DNA of 51,698 nucleotides from Candidatus Cibiobacter qucibialis. GTDB taxonomy: Bacteria > Bacillota > Clostridia > Oscillospirales > Ruminococcaceae. Positions 41,575 to 49,805 of this stretch are shown piece after piece. A program made the translations under genes and the position numbers. The stretch covers positions 1 through 51,698 of the forward strand of contig SAUS01000008.1 in NCBI GenBank assembly GCA_004000625.1, given 5' to 3'. The notes beneath the pieces are model-generated. The model was not told where the DNA came from. It did no database searches and was given only the letters and a program-made list of their open reading frames with translations. Every line of letters starts with the position of its first letter. Positions within the stretch are counted from its first letter, which is position 1.

Positions 41575-44244
41575 TCATTTTTCTTCTTTTTCTGATTCTT
41601 CAAAATAGCTTTCTATTTCGGCAGCCGGGATACTGTTCAAAGAGCCTTTCAGGGAATCTGCCCCTGTATACTTCAAAAACTCGTCACGCCAAACTCTGAC
41701 GATGTGCTTATCTATTATGTATTGTATGCTTTTAACAATACCTGAATATTTATAAATCGTTGTATCGTATACAATAGAATCCCCTGCTGGTTCACTTTTA
41801 CATTTATACTGTTCGAGTTTGTTTACCGCCGTGAGTTCTATGGCAGTAAGTGGTTCACCCCCTTTTTCCGATAGTCCTAATGCACTAGAACCAAACTGCG
41901 GGTTATTTCTAAGTTCCATAAAATTGGTATATACAGATTTATATGTTTTACTAAGCGCAATATAAGGTACGAGACTTCCATCAAGTGGATTAACAAATAC
42001 ATGGTTATAAAAATCAAAATCGATAATACATCCATGAATCTTTCCCGCTCCGCCTGTCTGCTTCACAAGTTCAGCGATTTGTTGTTCATACTGGCAGAAC
42101 GGCCCAAAAATTTTCATTATGCATTTACAATATCCTTCAAGGTTATCATAATAAAATCTTATATCTTTATGTACAACTCTCGTTTTTGCTCCATCTAGAA
42201 TGTACAGGTAGCCATTCTTGCGAAGTAGAAACATATACCACAGATTTTTCTTAAGCGCTATAATTTCTCCATTATGACCAAATCTTGGAATCACAATCTT
42301 ATGTGCCTGGTTATAGTCCAGATACTCAACCTTTGAGATTGTATGAATACCATCTGGAAGCTCAACTAATGGATCATAAGTTTCATGATTTAAGACAAAT
42401 TTCTTAAGTTTAACATCTTTAGCCTGGTATCCCAGCTGGTTATCTTCCAGCCGAATCGCTCCATTCCAATCAAGCGATCTAAAATTCTGATGGGTATGTC
42501 CACTAATATAAATCCATCCCGGATGATATTGTTGTCCTGACCAATCATGCATCGGTGTATGTGTCAATACAATAACTGGAACATCAGCAGCACACTGTTT
42601 CATCTTATTATAAATTTTTTCAAAACGAGATGAACGCTCTATGTCCTCTGGCCGTGTTAATGCATAGTTATAAATGCCATTGCTTGCATTGAAAGTCTCA
42701 TTCTTTCCAGAAAATCCAAGGCCTCCAAGTACAACGACTGAAGCTTTTTTGAAATAAGCTTTCAACTCATCCACACTAGCCTCTATAATTTGTTCTTCTG
42801 ATAAACGAGTTCCCTTCGTATTCCAACTTGCTCCCCATGCACTGTCTTGAAGTTTCAGATAAAGTGCATTTTCAAGGAGAATTCTTGTATTCGAGAAAAG
42901 GCTTTCTTCGAAGCTTTGCTCAATTTGTTTTGCAACCGCCTCTATTGATAGGTGCTCTTCTCTATTTTGCTTTTTGTCCTCATAATTCCAAACATCGTGA
43001 TTTCCCAAAACACAAATAATAGCGCCTTTCCAATAGTACTGCAACGATTGATAAAACATTTTGTTGAGACTTATAAAACATGAAACGTCACCACCAACTA
43101 AAAGAATATCTTCCGGTGTATGTTCACAAACAAACCTTTTCACAAAATCGTCTATTATTGTCTTTATTTCGCTATATGTCTTACCTACCACATCAAGATT
43201 GTGTTCGATATGGATATCTGAAATGTAATAAACATTCGTTTCTACTTTCTTTTTAATTTCTGGTGCAAGTTTATTTGTAACTGTTTCTGCAATAAGTTCT
43301 TTTGTTTTACTCCTTATCCTCAATTTTCTTTCATTTCCACTATAAACCAGTGGGCTATTATGTGATGGTAACACTTTTATAGTTTCTAATCTTTTTTCAT
43401 CATTTTGTTGCCCAAATACCAGTTTTTCCCCATAACCATGATCTTTGATTTCTTTCCGAATTGAATTTAGCACACTTTCTTTTAACGCATAGCTCGGAAT
43501 GTATCGTATAATATCTCCTTTCGCATTTTCGCTTTCCAGGTAGTGCGCAATTAGTCCTGGCGTAATATCTTTTGGGGCGAATCCTTTAATACTTTTACAA
43601 TTTTGTTGAAGTGATAACAACAAAATTTCCTCTGTTCTAAACTTTTTAGGTACATATGTAATAGGCCATACAGACTCTCCTTCGCTTCCTCTACCTTCTT
43701 TCGAAGCCTGAATAGCAGCTTTAATCATCTCTTGTGTCATATACTTATTAGGGACATAGTTAAGTGCTAACCCATTATATTGTACAGCGAGTTCATACCA
43801 TTTTGGGGCTTTTCTTTTCTTCCGAACCGATTGCGGGATATATGTTACTGCCATTCCCTCCACACTTGTTTTCAGGGCAAGCAAGCACATTTCTTCTGTT
43901 TGCAACTCTTCAGGGACAAATCGTATCAAATCTCCATTCTTTTGAACTGCAACATCATACATTTCGCTGTTTCGAAGTTTTTGTGGAACAAATTCCATGT
44001 TTCCACTATTTTTTTGAACTGCCACAAGACAAAGTTCTGCTGTCAACAATTTTTTTGATGCCACTTTAAGGATTGGCCTTTTCCCTTCTTCTTCGGCATT
44101 GATAGCTTCCTCTATTAGTTCTAGTGTTTGTCCTGTCTTTCCTACGTATTTGAGAAGGTAATAGTAGTGTCCTGGTAAATTCTTATCCTTGAGATATTCC
44201 GGCATTGTTACATCGTCAAAAATCGAATAGTTATTTTCGGTCAT
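41575..44244 (-). CDS. DUF4116-repeat / calcineurin-like phosphoesterase fusion protein
   Basis: An 889-residue soluble protein. Residues about 65-265 hold six or seven repeats of the form AVQKNGDLIRFVPEEL, matching the DUF4116 pattern. About 335-600 is a metallophosphoesterase: ISDIHIEHN (Asp343, His345), LVGGDVSCF, LGNHDVW (Asn415, His416), VLTHTPMHD and SGHTH (His583, His585). About 610-889 has no family I recognise; its most distinctive segment is IHGCIIDFDFYNHVFVNP. The gene is clearly A+T-rich and uses AGA, ATA and TTA codons unlike its neighbours, which suggests recent acquisition. The start at 44244 follows AAAGGAGG; an in-frame ATG at 44289 lies inside the -10 and is excluded. No partner gene. 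Possible roles are cleavage of a phosphodiester in a nucleotide signal or nucleic acid; substrate and any defence role are inference. Confidence 0.85.
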   Translation of the reverse strand: MTENNYSIFDDVTMPEYLKDKNLPGHYYYLLKYVGKTGQTLELIEEAINAEEEGKRPILKVASKKLLTAELCLVAVQKNSGNMEFVPQKLRNSEMYDVAVQKNGDLIRFVPEELQTEEMCLLALKTSVEGMAVTYIPQSVRKKRKAPKWYELAVQYNGLALNYVPNKYMTQEMIKAAIQASKEGRGSEGESVWPITYVPKKFRTEEILLLSLQQNCKSIKGFAPKDITPGLIAHYLESENAKGDIIRYIPSYALKESVLNSIRKEIKDHGYGEKLVFGQQNDEKRLETIKVLPSHNSPLVYSGNERKLRIRSKTKELIAETVTNKLAPEIKKKVETNVYYISDIHIEHNLDVVGKTYSEIKTIIDDFVKRFVCEHTPEDILLVGGDVSCFISLNKMFYQSLQYYWKGAIICVLGNHDVWNYEDKKQNREEHLSIEAVAKQIEQSFEESLFSNTRILLENALYLKLQDSAWGASWNTKGTRLSEEQIIEASVDELKAYFKKASVVVLGGLGFSGKNETFNASNGIYNYALTRPEDIERSSRFEKIYNKMKQCAADVPVIVLTHTPMHDWSGQQYHPGWIYISGHTHQNFRSLDWNGAIRLEDNQLGYQAKDVKLKKFVLNHETYDPLVELPDGIHTISKVEYLDYNQAHKIVIPRFGHNGEIIALKKNLWYMFLLRKNGYLYILDGAKTRVVHKDIRFYYDNLEGYCKCIMKIFGPFCQYEQQIAELVKQTGGAGKIHGCIIDFDFYNHVFVNPLDGSLVPYIALSKTYKSVYTNFMELRNNPQFGSSALGLSEKGGEPLTAIELTAVNKLEQYKCKSEPAGDSIVYDTTIYKYSGIVKSIQYIIDKHIVRVWRDEFLKYTGADSLKGSLNSIPAAEIESYFEESEKEEK

Positions 44245-44287
44245 AATAATTTTCCTCCTTTCGCGTGTTACATTCGTCTTTTTCTTC

Positions 44288-44316
44288 ATTATAATGCATT
44301 ACATTATCAATTTCAA
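44288..44316 (-). promoter_or_regulatory. Promoter of the phosphoesterase gene
   Basis: On the minus strand TTGAAA, exactly 17 bases, TATAAT. The spacer holds the perfect palindrome TAATGCATTA (44292-44301), a possible operator. The leader to the ATG is only about 35 bases. Confidence 0.75.
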
Positions 44317-44330
44317 TCGTCTTTGCGTGA

Positions 44331-44390
44331 AAAAAAGACCTCCTATCGTATCATTCCACAGTTGTGGCTGATACCGATGGGCGGTCTTGT
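44331..44390 (-). terminator. Terminator of the glycan cluster
   Basis: Long imperfect stem AAGACC..CCATCG / CGAT..GGTCTT with an inner CCACA/TGTGG stem; on the minus strand T7 follows. It ends the operon whose last gene is the HAD phosphatase. Confidence 0.8.
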
Positions 44391-44411
44391 AGATCAAATG
44401 TTCAAACAGAA

Positions 44412-44978
44412 TCAGAACTGATTGCACGCAAACACGCTGGCTCCGGTGGCGCGGGCGGCGGCAAGGCCGGGGGCGCTGTCCTCAAAGATCATGGTATGGG
44501 CGGCGTCCACGCCAAAGTGGGCCATGGCTTTCAGGTAGCCCTCCGGGTCCGGCTTATTGTTGACCACATCTTCCTGGGTCAGGATCAGGTCAAACCAGTC
44601 AGTGCAGTGAAAGTGGTCCAGCATTTCCGTTGCGTTCTGGCGGCTTCCTGTGGTAATCACGGCCAGGTAATGGGTGGGGCGCAGGGCTTCCAAGATGACA
44701 AACAGTGCCTCGTTTTTGCGGGCTATGTCCATGTTGGCGGCGTAATACTGCTTTTTCAGGTCATGCACCCGCTCCACATCCTCGGCAGAGGGGCTGCCGC
44801 CCATCAGCGGCTGCAAAAAGGCGCGGTAATGCCTGCCGTTGCAGTAAGCGGCATAGTAATCATAATCCAACGTAAAGCCGAACGACTCCAGCGCACGGCG
44901 GTAGCTTTCAGCGTTGACGGCAACCGTATCAAACAATGTGCCGTCCAGATCAACGGCGATCAGTCCTTGCTTTTTCAT
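44412..44978 (-). CDS. HAD family phosphatase (beta-phosphoglucomutase-like)
   Basis: A 188-residue HAD protein: motif I AVDLDGTLFDT, a helical cap (about 20-85), motif II VITTGSRQN, motif III Lys in NNKPDPEGY, motif IV FEDSAPGLAAARATG. It overlaps the flippase-kinase gene upstream by 29 bases, so translation is coupled. In a glycan precursor pathway it would remove a phosphate from a sugar or amino-alcohol phosphate; the exact step is inferred from context. ATG at 44978 follows GAGGG; a TTG lies one codon before. Confidence 0.8.
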   Translation of the reverse strand: MKKQGLIAVDLDGTLFDTVAVNAESYRRALESFGFTLDYDYYAAYCNGRHYRAFLQPLMGGSPSAEDVERVHDLKKQYYAANMDIARKNEALFVILEALRPTHYLAVITTGSRQNATEMLDHFHCTDWFDLILTQEDVVNNKPDPEGYLKAMAHFGVDAAHTMIFEDSAPGLAAARATGASVFACNQF

Positions 44979-46959
44979 CAAACTTTCCCTCGTTTTCCCA
45001 TGTATTCAGGTCGTTGGCCACCATGACAAGCCCAGCATAGAACATGGGGGCACGCTTTTTATCTTTGTTGAGCTTGTAGGGCATCAGGCGCAGCCAGTGG
45101 ATGAGCTCGTGCGCCAGGATGCTGTGCAGCCCTGCCGCGCCGCAGCGGGCACGCAGGTCATCGCAGACCGCTTCAAACAGCGTATCATAGGCGGCGGAGC
45201 GGGTCAGCTGGAAGTCAATATGGTTTTCCTGCACAGTGCAGCGCGGGGTCATCATCATGAACTCATAGCCGCCGTGCAGGCTTTGCAGCAGTTTGCCGTA
45301 ATCCAGGTAGGGGCTGTCGTGCAGGTTGCCGGTGTTGGGGTCAATGATGTACCACGCTTTATCGGGGTTCTCCACATCGGTGCGGCAGATGATGTTTTCC
45401 ACCGTCAGATCGCCGTGGATATCCGCCACGGGGTCTGCGGCAAACAGGGTACGCAGCGCATTGTGGTCAAACAGGCGGCCCAGCTCTTTCAGGTTGCGGT
45501 AGCTGCGGCCATTGATCCAGATGCGGTCATAGTTCCACAGTTCTTTCAGGATGCGGGCATCCCGGATCTTTTCCAGATTGGCATCCATCTTTTTGTTCAG
45601 GTATTCCTCAATTTTTTCGGGATCCGCCGGGCGGGCTGTGGGGCGGTAGAGCTGTTCATCCAGTGCCCGCAGCACACTGCGCAGGATGGCTGCGCTTTTT
45701 CCCGGCGGGTTGGAATGGATATAGCGGAACAGTCCCACCGCGCTGCCGGAATAGGTCATATCATACCAGCAGTAGCCTTCGCCGGTGCCCTCGCGCAGAA
45801 TTTCGCACAGCGGCAGGCGGGCGGCATTGCGGCGCAGCCAAGCCAGCTGTTCGGCCAGTTTGGCACCGTCCGCGCCAAAGGCGTATTTGCGGTAAAAGGT
45901 CGCGGCACCATCGGTACACAGCATGGTAGTTGCGTTGGAACCGGCGGAATAATCCTGCAAAATGGTAATGTTCTGGTTGATCTCAATGAACTTGGCCACA
46001 TAGGCTTTGTTCTGCAGGCTGAAATACTGGTTGAGGAATGCGCCGCGGTCCCGCGGGTCCACCTGGGGCAGCAGGTTCAGGTAGTTTTCCTGCCCGGCTT
46101 CCCGGTTGGCGATCGGCTCCGCTGCACCGTTCAGGGCGGCGCGCAGACGTTCCGGCAAAAGAGGTGCCGCAAACATAACCGCCAGCGGCAGCAGGAACCA
46201 GGCAATCACCAGCCCACGGGCGGCATCGCTCAAACCGAGGGAGCCCGCCACACCAAGGCTGGTCACATCCACGCTCTTGACGCCGAACAGCATGTTGAAC
46301 ACTTCCACCAAGCCAAAGCTGCCGCCAGCGCCGCCGCAGGCAATGATTGCCTGCCCCAGCACCGCGTAAGAAGCAAGGTAGGCCCCCCACATGAGAACCG
46401 TATTGAGCAGCAGCCGCCACAGGTTGACGCGGCGCAGATCCTTGAAGGTGTTGATGAGACTCCAGCAGAACACAAGGCCGTCCAGCTTGATGGTATCATT
46501 GAAAATGCTGCACACGGCCAGGCAACACCGCTTGAGCAGGTCCCGCAGCAGTACCACCAGCACCAGGGCGGCGGCCAGCAGCAGCGCAAAAACCAGATAA
46601 TACCGCGCTGCGCCCAAAACCGCAGCGCCGCCCAGCCCGGCCAGCCGGAACCCGCCGAACAGCAGCGCCACCACCCACACATCCAGAAAGCGATCCATGA
46701 TGACAGTGGCAAAAGCAAAGCCTGTTCCGGTTTTCATTTTGCGGCCAGCCAGAGCGGCGCGCAGAAAATCGCCCACATGGAATGGCAGCAGAAAGTTGAC
46801 GGCGTAGCCCCCGGCCATGGCGCGCAGCAGACTGCGGCGCTGGGGGTATTCATAAATGCGGATGAACTGTTCCCACCGGAGCAGGCGGAACACATGCCCC
46901 AGCAGCACCAATGCCGCGGAGGAAAGCAGCAATAATAAAATGGTTCCGAAAGGTTGCAT
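44950..46959 (-). CDS. Flippase-like membrane domain fused to an APH-type kinase
   Basis: A 669-residue protein. Residues 1-290 have seven or eight membrane helices in the pattern of the UPF0104/AglD group related to the MprF flippase domain (LRWEQFIRIYE, GGYAVNFLLPFHVGDFLRA, DRFLDVWVVALLF). Residues about 320-669 form an aminoglycoside/choline-kinase-like domain: ATFYRKYAFG with the ATP-site Lys, then ADIHGDLTVENII (His515, Asp517, Asn522) and IIDPNTGNLHDSPY with the second metal Asp. All catalytic residues are present, so the kinase looks active. I know both folds separately; their fusion here, between a nucleotidyltransferase and a phosphatase gene, suggests phosphorylation of a precursor coupled to lipid-linked transport. 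The substrate is unknown. AGGTGA precedes the ATG. Confidence 0.8.
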   Translation of the reverse strand: MQPFGTILLLLLSSAALVLLGHVFRLLRWEQFIRIYEYPQRRSLLRAMAGGYAVNFLLPFHVGDFLRAALAGRKMKTGTGFAFATVIMDRFLDVWVVALLFGGFRLAGLGGAAVLGAARYYLVFALLLAAALVLVVLLRDLLKRCCLAVCSIFNDTIKLDGLVFCWSLINTFKDLRRVNLWRLLLNTVLMWGAYLASYAVLGQAIIACGGAGGSFGLVEVFNMLFGVKSVDVTSLGVAGSLGLSDAARGLVIAWFLLPLAVMFAAPLLPERLRAALNGAAEPIANREAGQENYLNLLPQVDPRDRGAFLNQYFSLQNKAYVAKFIEINQNITILQDYSAGSNATTMLCTDGAATFYRKYAFGADGAKLAEQLAWLRRNAARLPLCEILREGTGEGYCWYDMTYSGSAVGLFRYIHSNPPGKSAAILRSVLRALDEQLYRPTARPADPEKIEEYLNKKMDANLEKIRDARILKELWNYDRIWINGRSYRNLKELGRLFDHNALRTLFAADPVADIHGDLTVENIICRTDVENPDKAWYIIDPNTGNLHDSPYLDYGKLLQSLHGGYEFMMMTPRCTVQENHIDFQLTRSAAYDTLFEAVCDDLRARCGAAGLHSILAHELIHWLRLMPYKLNKDKKRAPMFYAGLVMVANDLNTWENEGKFDEKARTDRR

Positions 46960-46998
46960 CGGCGGTCACCTGAATCAGTTAGTTTATTTGGGGGGATT

Positions 46999-47751
46999 TT
47001 ACATCAGCATTTCAAACGCGGCCTTGTTGGCCTCCTGTTCCGCCTGGGCATACTCCGCCGGGGTGCCAAAGGGCAGGTGCAGATCAGTTGCAAATCCGCG
47101 CAGGTCCGCCCCGCGGTTCGCCAGCACGTTGTAAATGCCGGAAACAAAAAATTCTTTATAATCGCAGTGGTGCAGGTACTCTGCACAGGCGGAAGCATAG
47201 AGCTGCTTATTTTTGAAGTAATACGCCCCGCAGATGGCATCATGGCTGACGACCTGCTTTTCCACCGTGTGGCACACCCTGCCGTCGGCCCCATATTGCA
47301 GGTAGCTGTAGGCCGGGGAGTCGCTGGCAAAGGTCAGCAGTGCGCCGTCCGGGCCGTTGGCAAAATCGCCCGCCTTGCAAAACTCATTGAACGGCTTGCA
47401 GAGGAACAGGTGATCGCAGTCATTAAAGAGCAGCGGCTCATCGTCCGGCAGGCTTTCCGCCCCGCGCAGGGCGGTGATGGCGGCGCCCTCCGTCACTTCG
47501 GGCAGGGCCACGATTTTGGCATCAGGGTAATAGGTTTTGATTTCCCGGTCAATGGCATGGTCGCGGATATGCTCCTCCAGCACCACAAAGGTGATATCGG
47601 CACAGTCCACAAATTTGGCAATGCTCTGGGTTGCCCAATAGAAAAACGGGCGGTCGTTGATCTCGATCAGGGGCTTGGGCATCACAAAGCCGTTTTCAAA
47701 AAAGCGGCTGCCGCGCCCGGCCATCGGCATTACAAGGTGCAGCTTTGCCAT
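46999..47751 (-). CDS. Sugar-phosphate nucleotidyltransferase
   Basis: A 250-residue NTP-transferase: MPMAGRGSRFFENGFVMPKP is the nucleotide loop and lysine of this fold, and LLFNDCDHLF holds the metal-binding Asp. It activates a sugar or alcohol phosphate as an NDP or CDP derivative. Related capsule-locus enzymes with the same opening make CDP- or NDP-activated modifiers. AAAGGG precedes the ATG; the gene begins one base after the epimerase stop. Confidence 0.85.
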   Translation of the reverse strand: MAKLHLVMPMAGRGSRFFENGFVMPKPLIEINDRPFFYWATQSIAKFVDCADITFVVLEEHIRDHAIDREIKTYYPDAKIVALPEVTEGAAITALRGAESLPDDEPLLFNDCDHLFLCKPFNEFCKAGDFANGPDGALLTFASDSPAYSYLQYGADGRVCHTVEKQVVSHDAICGAYYFKNKQLYASACAEYLHHCDYKEFFVSGIYNVLANRGADLRGFATDLHLPFGTPAEYAQAEQEANKAAFEMLM

Positions 47752-47752
47752 G

Positions 47753-48781
47753 TTATTCCCCTTTCGCATCGCGGGCAGCCAGCATGGCGCACTCGTTCTC
47801 GATCACGCGGCGCAGGCCTTCGCGGATGTCGATCTTCGGTTCCCAGCCATAGCACTCTTTGGCGTGGGTGTTATCGCACAGGGAATACTTGTTGACCTCG
47901 TGGTCCAGAATTTCCGGCTTGATGCCGTAAGCGCCGCCGTACAGCTCCGGGTACTTGGCCCAGTAATGGCTGGACGGGCAATATTTGGCTTCGATCTGCT
48001 TGCCCATCAGCTCGCAGGCCGTGGCGTACAGTTCGCGGACGGAGTAGTTCTTGTTGCTGGAAACGTTGACTGCATCAAAGCCCGGCTGATCCCACACGCG
48101 CATGGCCAGGTCGATAAGGTCATCCACATAGATATAATCGCGGCGCTGGTTGCCGTCAGAGTGGAACTCCGGCACACGGTCATAGTATAGCTCGCGGATC
48201 ATATAGCCCACAAACGGCGGCTGCTTGCGCAGGCAGTCAATGTGCGGGCCGTAAACGTTGGCAAAGCGCAGGCAGGTGATGTTCATGCCGTAGGTATCGG
48301 CAAAGCTCTGGCAGAACCGCTCGCCGCAGTATTTGGTATTGGGGTAGATCAGCGTGGGCGGGTTGAACTTGGATTCCACGGTCGGGAACTCGGTTTCATT
48401 CTCGTACATCGCGTTGGTGGATGCCTGAATGACATGCTTAACGCCGGTGCGGCGGGCGTTTTCCAGCACGTTGACAAGGCCCAGCGTGTTGACGCTGACG
48501 GCCTCCACCGGGTCGCTCTGGCAGTCCGGCAGGGGGGCAATGCCCGCAATGTTATAGACGATATCAAACTTTTCCTGCTCAAACAGGGCTTTCATGCCCT
48601 CCTTATCGCGGATATCCATCTTGATGACATCGGCGGAAAAATCATGGTCGTCAAAATGCAGGTTATCGGCGCTGCCATAGCTGTAGTTATCCACACCAAT
48701 GGCGGTATGGCCGTTTTTCCACAATGCATGCATAAGCTGGCCGCCGATAAACCCGGCAGCACCCGTTACCAGAACCTTCAT
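47753..48781 (-). CDS. NAD-dependent epimerase/dehydratase (extended SDR)
   Basis: A 342-residue Rossmann protein: TGAAGFIGGQL (NAD site), IQASTNAMYE, and YPNTKYCGE for the YxxxK catalytic pair, then RDYIYVDDLIDLA. It should alter the sugar of an NDP-sugar (4-epimerase or 4,6-dehydratase family). AAAGGGGG lies 9 bases before the ATG at 48781. The residue usually Ser/Thr before the Tyr is present as STN, so activity is expected. Confidence 0.87.
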   Translation of the reverse strand: MKVLVTGAAGFIGGQLMHALWKNGHTAIGVDNYSYGSADNLHFDDHDFSADVIKMDIRDKEGMKALFEQEKFDIVYNIAGIAPLPDCQSDPVEAVSVNTLGLVNVLENARRTGVKHVIQASTNAMYENETEFPTVESKFNPPTLIYPNTKYCGERFCQSFADTYGMNITCLRFANVYGPHIDCLRKQPPFVGYMIRELYYDRVPEFHSDGNQRRDYIYVDDLIDLAMRVWDQPGFDAVNVSSNKNYSVRELYATACELMGKQIEAKYCPSSHYWAKYPELYGGAYGIKPEILDHEVNKYSLCDNTHAKECYGWEPKIDIREGLRRVIENECAMLAARDAKGE

Positions 48782-48796
48782 AATCAACATCCCCCT

Positions 48797-49594
48797 TTAC
48801 AGATTAGAAGCAATGATGGTGCTTGTATATTCTTCGATTGGTTTTTCCCGCCATTCGCGGGTCACAAACTCGTTTTTGTTTTTCAGGTAGCGCCCGCACA
48901 GTTTGAGCAGGCTGACGCCAAAGCTGGTCAGTTTGTTGTTGGATACCTGGTCTTCCTCCCGCCAGCTGATGGGGAAGAAAAGGACTTTTTGCTTGAGGTG
49001 GCAGAGGGCCAGGATCATGCAGTCATTAAAATACAACGTATCCGGAAATTTTTTATAATAACCGTTTGCCAGCGGTGGCACGGCGTACAGGTTCAGGCCG
49101 CTGCCCAGGTCGGTGATCTTGTGCCCGGCCACCAGGCTGAACAGCCAGTTAAAGCCATAGTTGCCCACCACACGCAGAGTGCTGTAGCCCTTGATGCGGC
49201 TTCCCGGCATAAAACGGGAGCCAAGGCAGCAATCATACTTACGGTGGCGGCCGCTGTGTACCAGGGGCAGCACATCGCGGATATCGCCCTGGTCGTCGCC
49301 ATGCAGCACAATCAGGTAGTCGAAGTTATGCTGAACGGCGTACTGGAATGCCACTTTATGGCTGCCGCCCAGGCCATAGTTCTGGTCGTTGCGCAGCAGG
49401 CGGACCGGGGCCTGCGGGTGGGCCTGCATCCAGCTTTGCACGGCGGCTTCGGTGCCGTCGGTGGAGCGGTTATTGACCACGATGCACTCAGTGACCATAG
49501 CGGCCACCTGACGGTCCAGCAGCTGGTTCAGCACACGGGGCACCTGTTTTTCACAGTTATAGGCAGGGATAAAAACAAGAAAGCGTTCCGGCAT
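48797..49594 (-). CDS. Glycosyltransferase family 2 (DPMS/DPG-synthase-like)
   Basis: A 265-residue GT-A transferase: VFIPAYNCEKQVPRVL opening, VVNNRSTDGT, NYGLGGSHKVAFQYA and VLHGDDQGD as the metal-binding acid motif. No membrane helix at the C-terminus, so it is a soluble polyprenyl-phosphate-type or chain-extending transferase. AGGAGG precedes the ATG; the epimerase follows 15 bases after its stop. Confidence 0.87.
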   Translation of the reverse strand: MPERFLVFIPAYNCEKQVPRVLNQLLDRQVAAMVTECIVVNNRSTDGTEAAVQSWMQAHPQAPVRLLRNDQNYGLGGSHKVAFQYAVQHNFDYLIVLHGDDQGDIRDVLPLVHSGRHRKYDCCLGSRFMPGSRIKGYSTLRVVGNYGFNWLFSLVAGHKITDLGSGLNLYAVPPLANGYYKKFPDTLYFNDCMILALCHLKQKVLFFPISWREEDQVSNNKLTSFGVSLLKLCGRYLKNKNEFVTREWREKPIEEYTSTIIASNL

Positions 49595-49708
49595 AGGGCA
49601 AGCCTCCTGAACAAGATATTTTGATTGATTATAGAATACTATATTTGGGGCGGGGGGTCAAATTGGAAGGAGCGAAGATTGAATTAGGGCGGGCCTGCGG
49701 TTTTGCGC

Positions 49709-49735
49709 TGTGGGGAACGGTCGAGACCGTTCCCT
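49709..49735. repeat. REP-like palindrome
   Basis: TGTGGGGAACGGTC-GA-GACCGTTCCCTGCA: perfect 8-bp stem with a tag-like sequence on both sides. Nothing else is recognised in 49595-49805. Confidence 0.55.
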
Positions 49736-49805
49736 GCAAAGCCGTTGGAAATGTGTTCTACACACCCGCAGGTTTTCCACATTTTTTCCTGTGCTTGTGG
49801 AAAGC

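Noticed and set aside
41500..44330. Integrase-type att sites around the A+T-rich gene
   Set aside because: I compared both flanks and saw no direct repeat, tRNA end or integrase gene.
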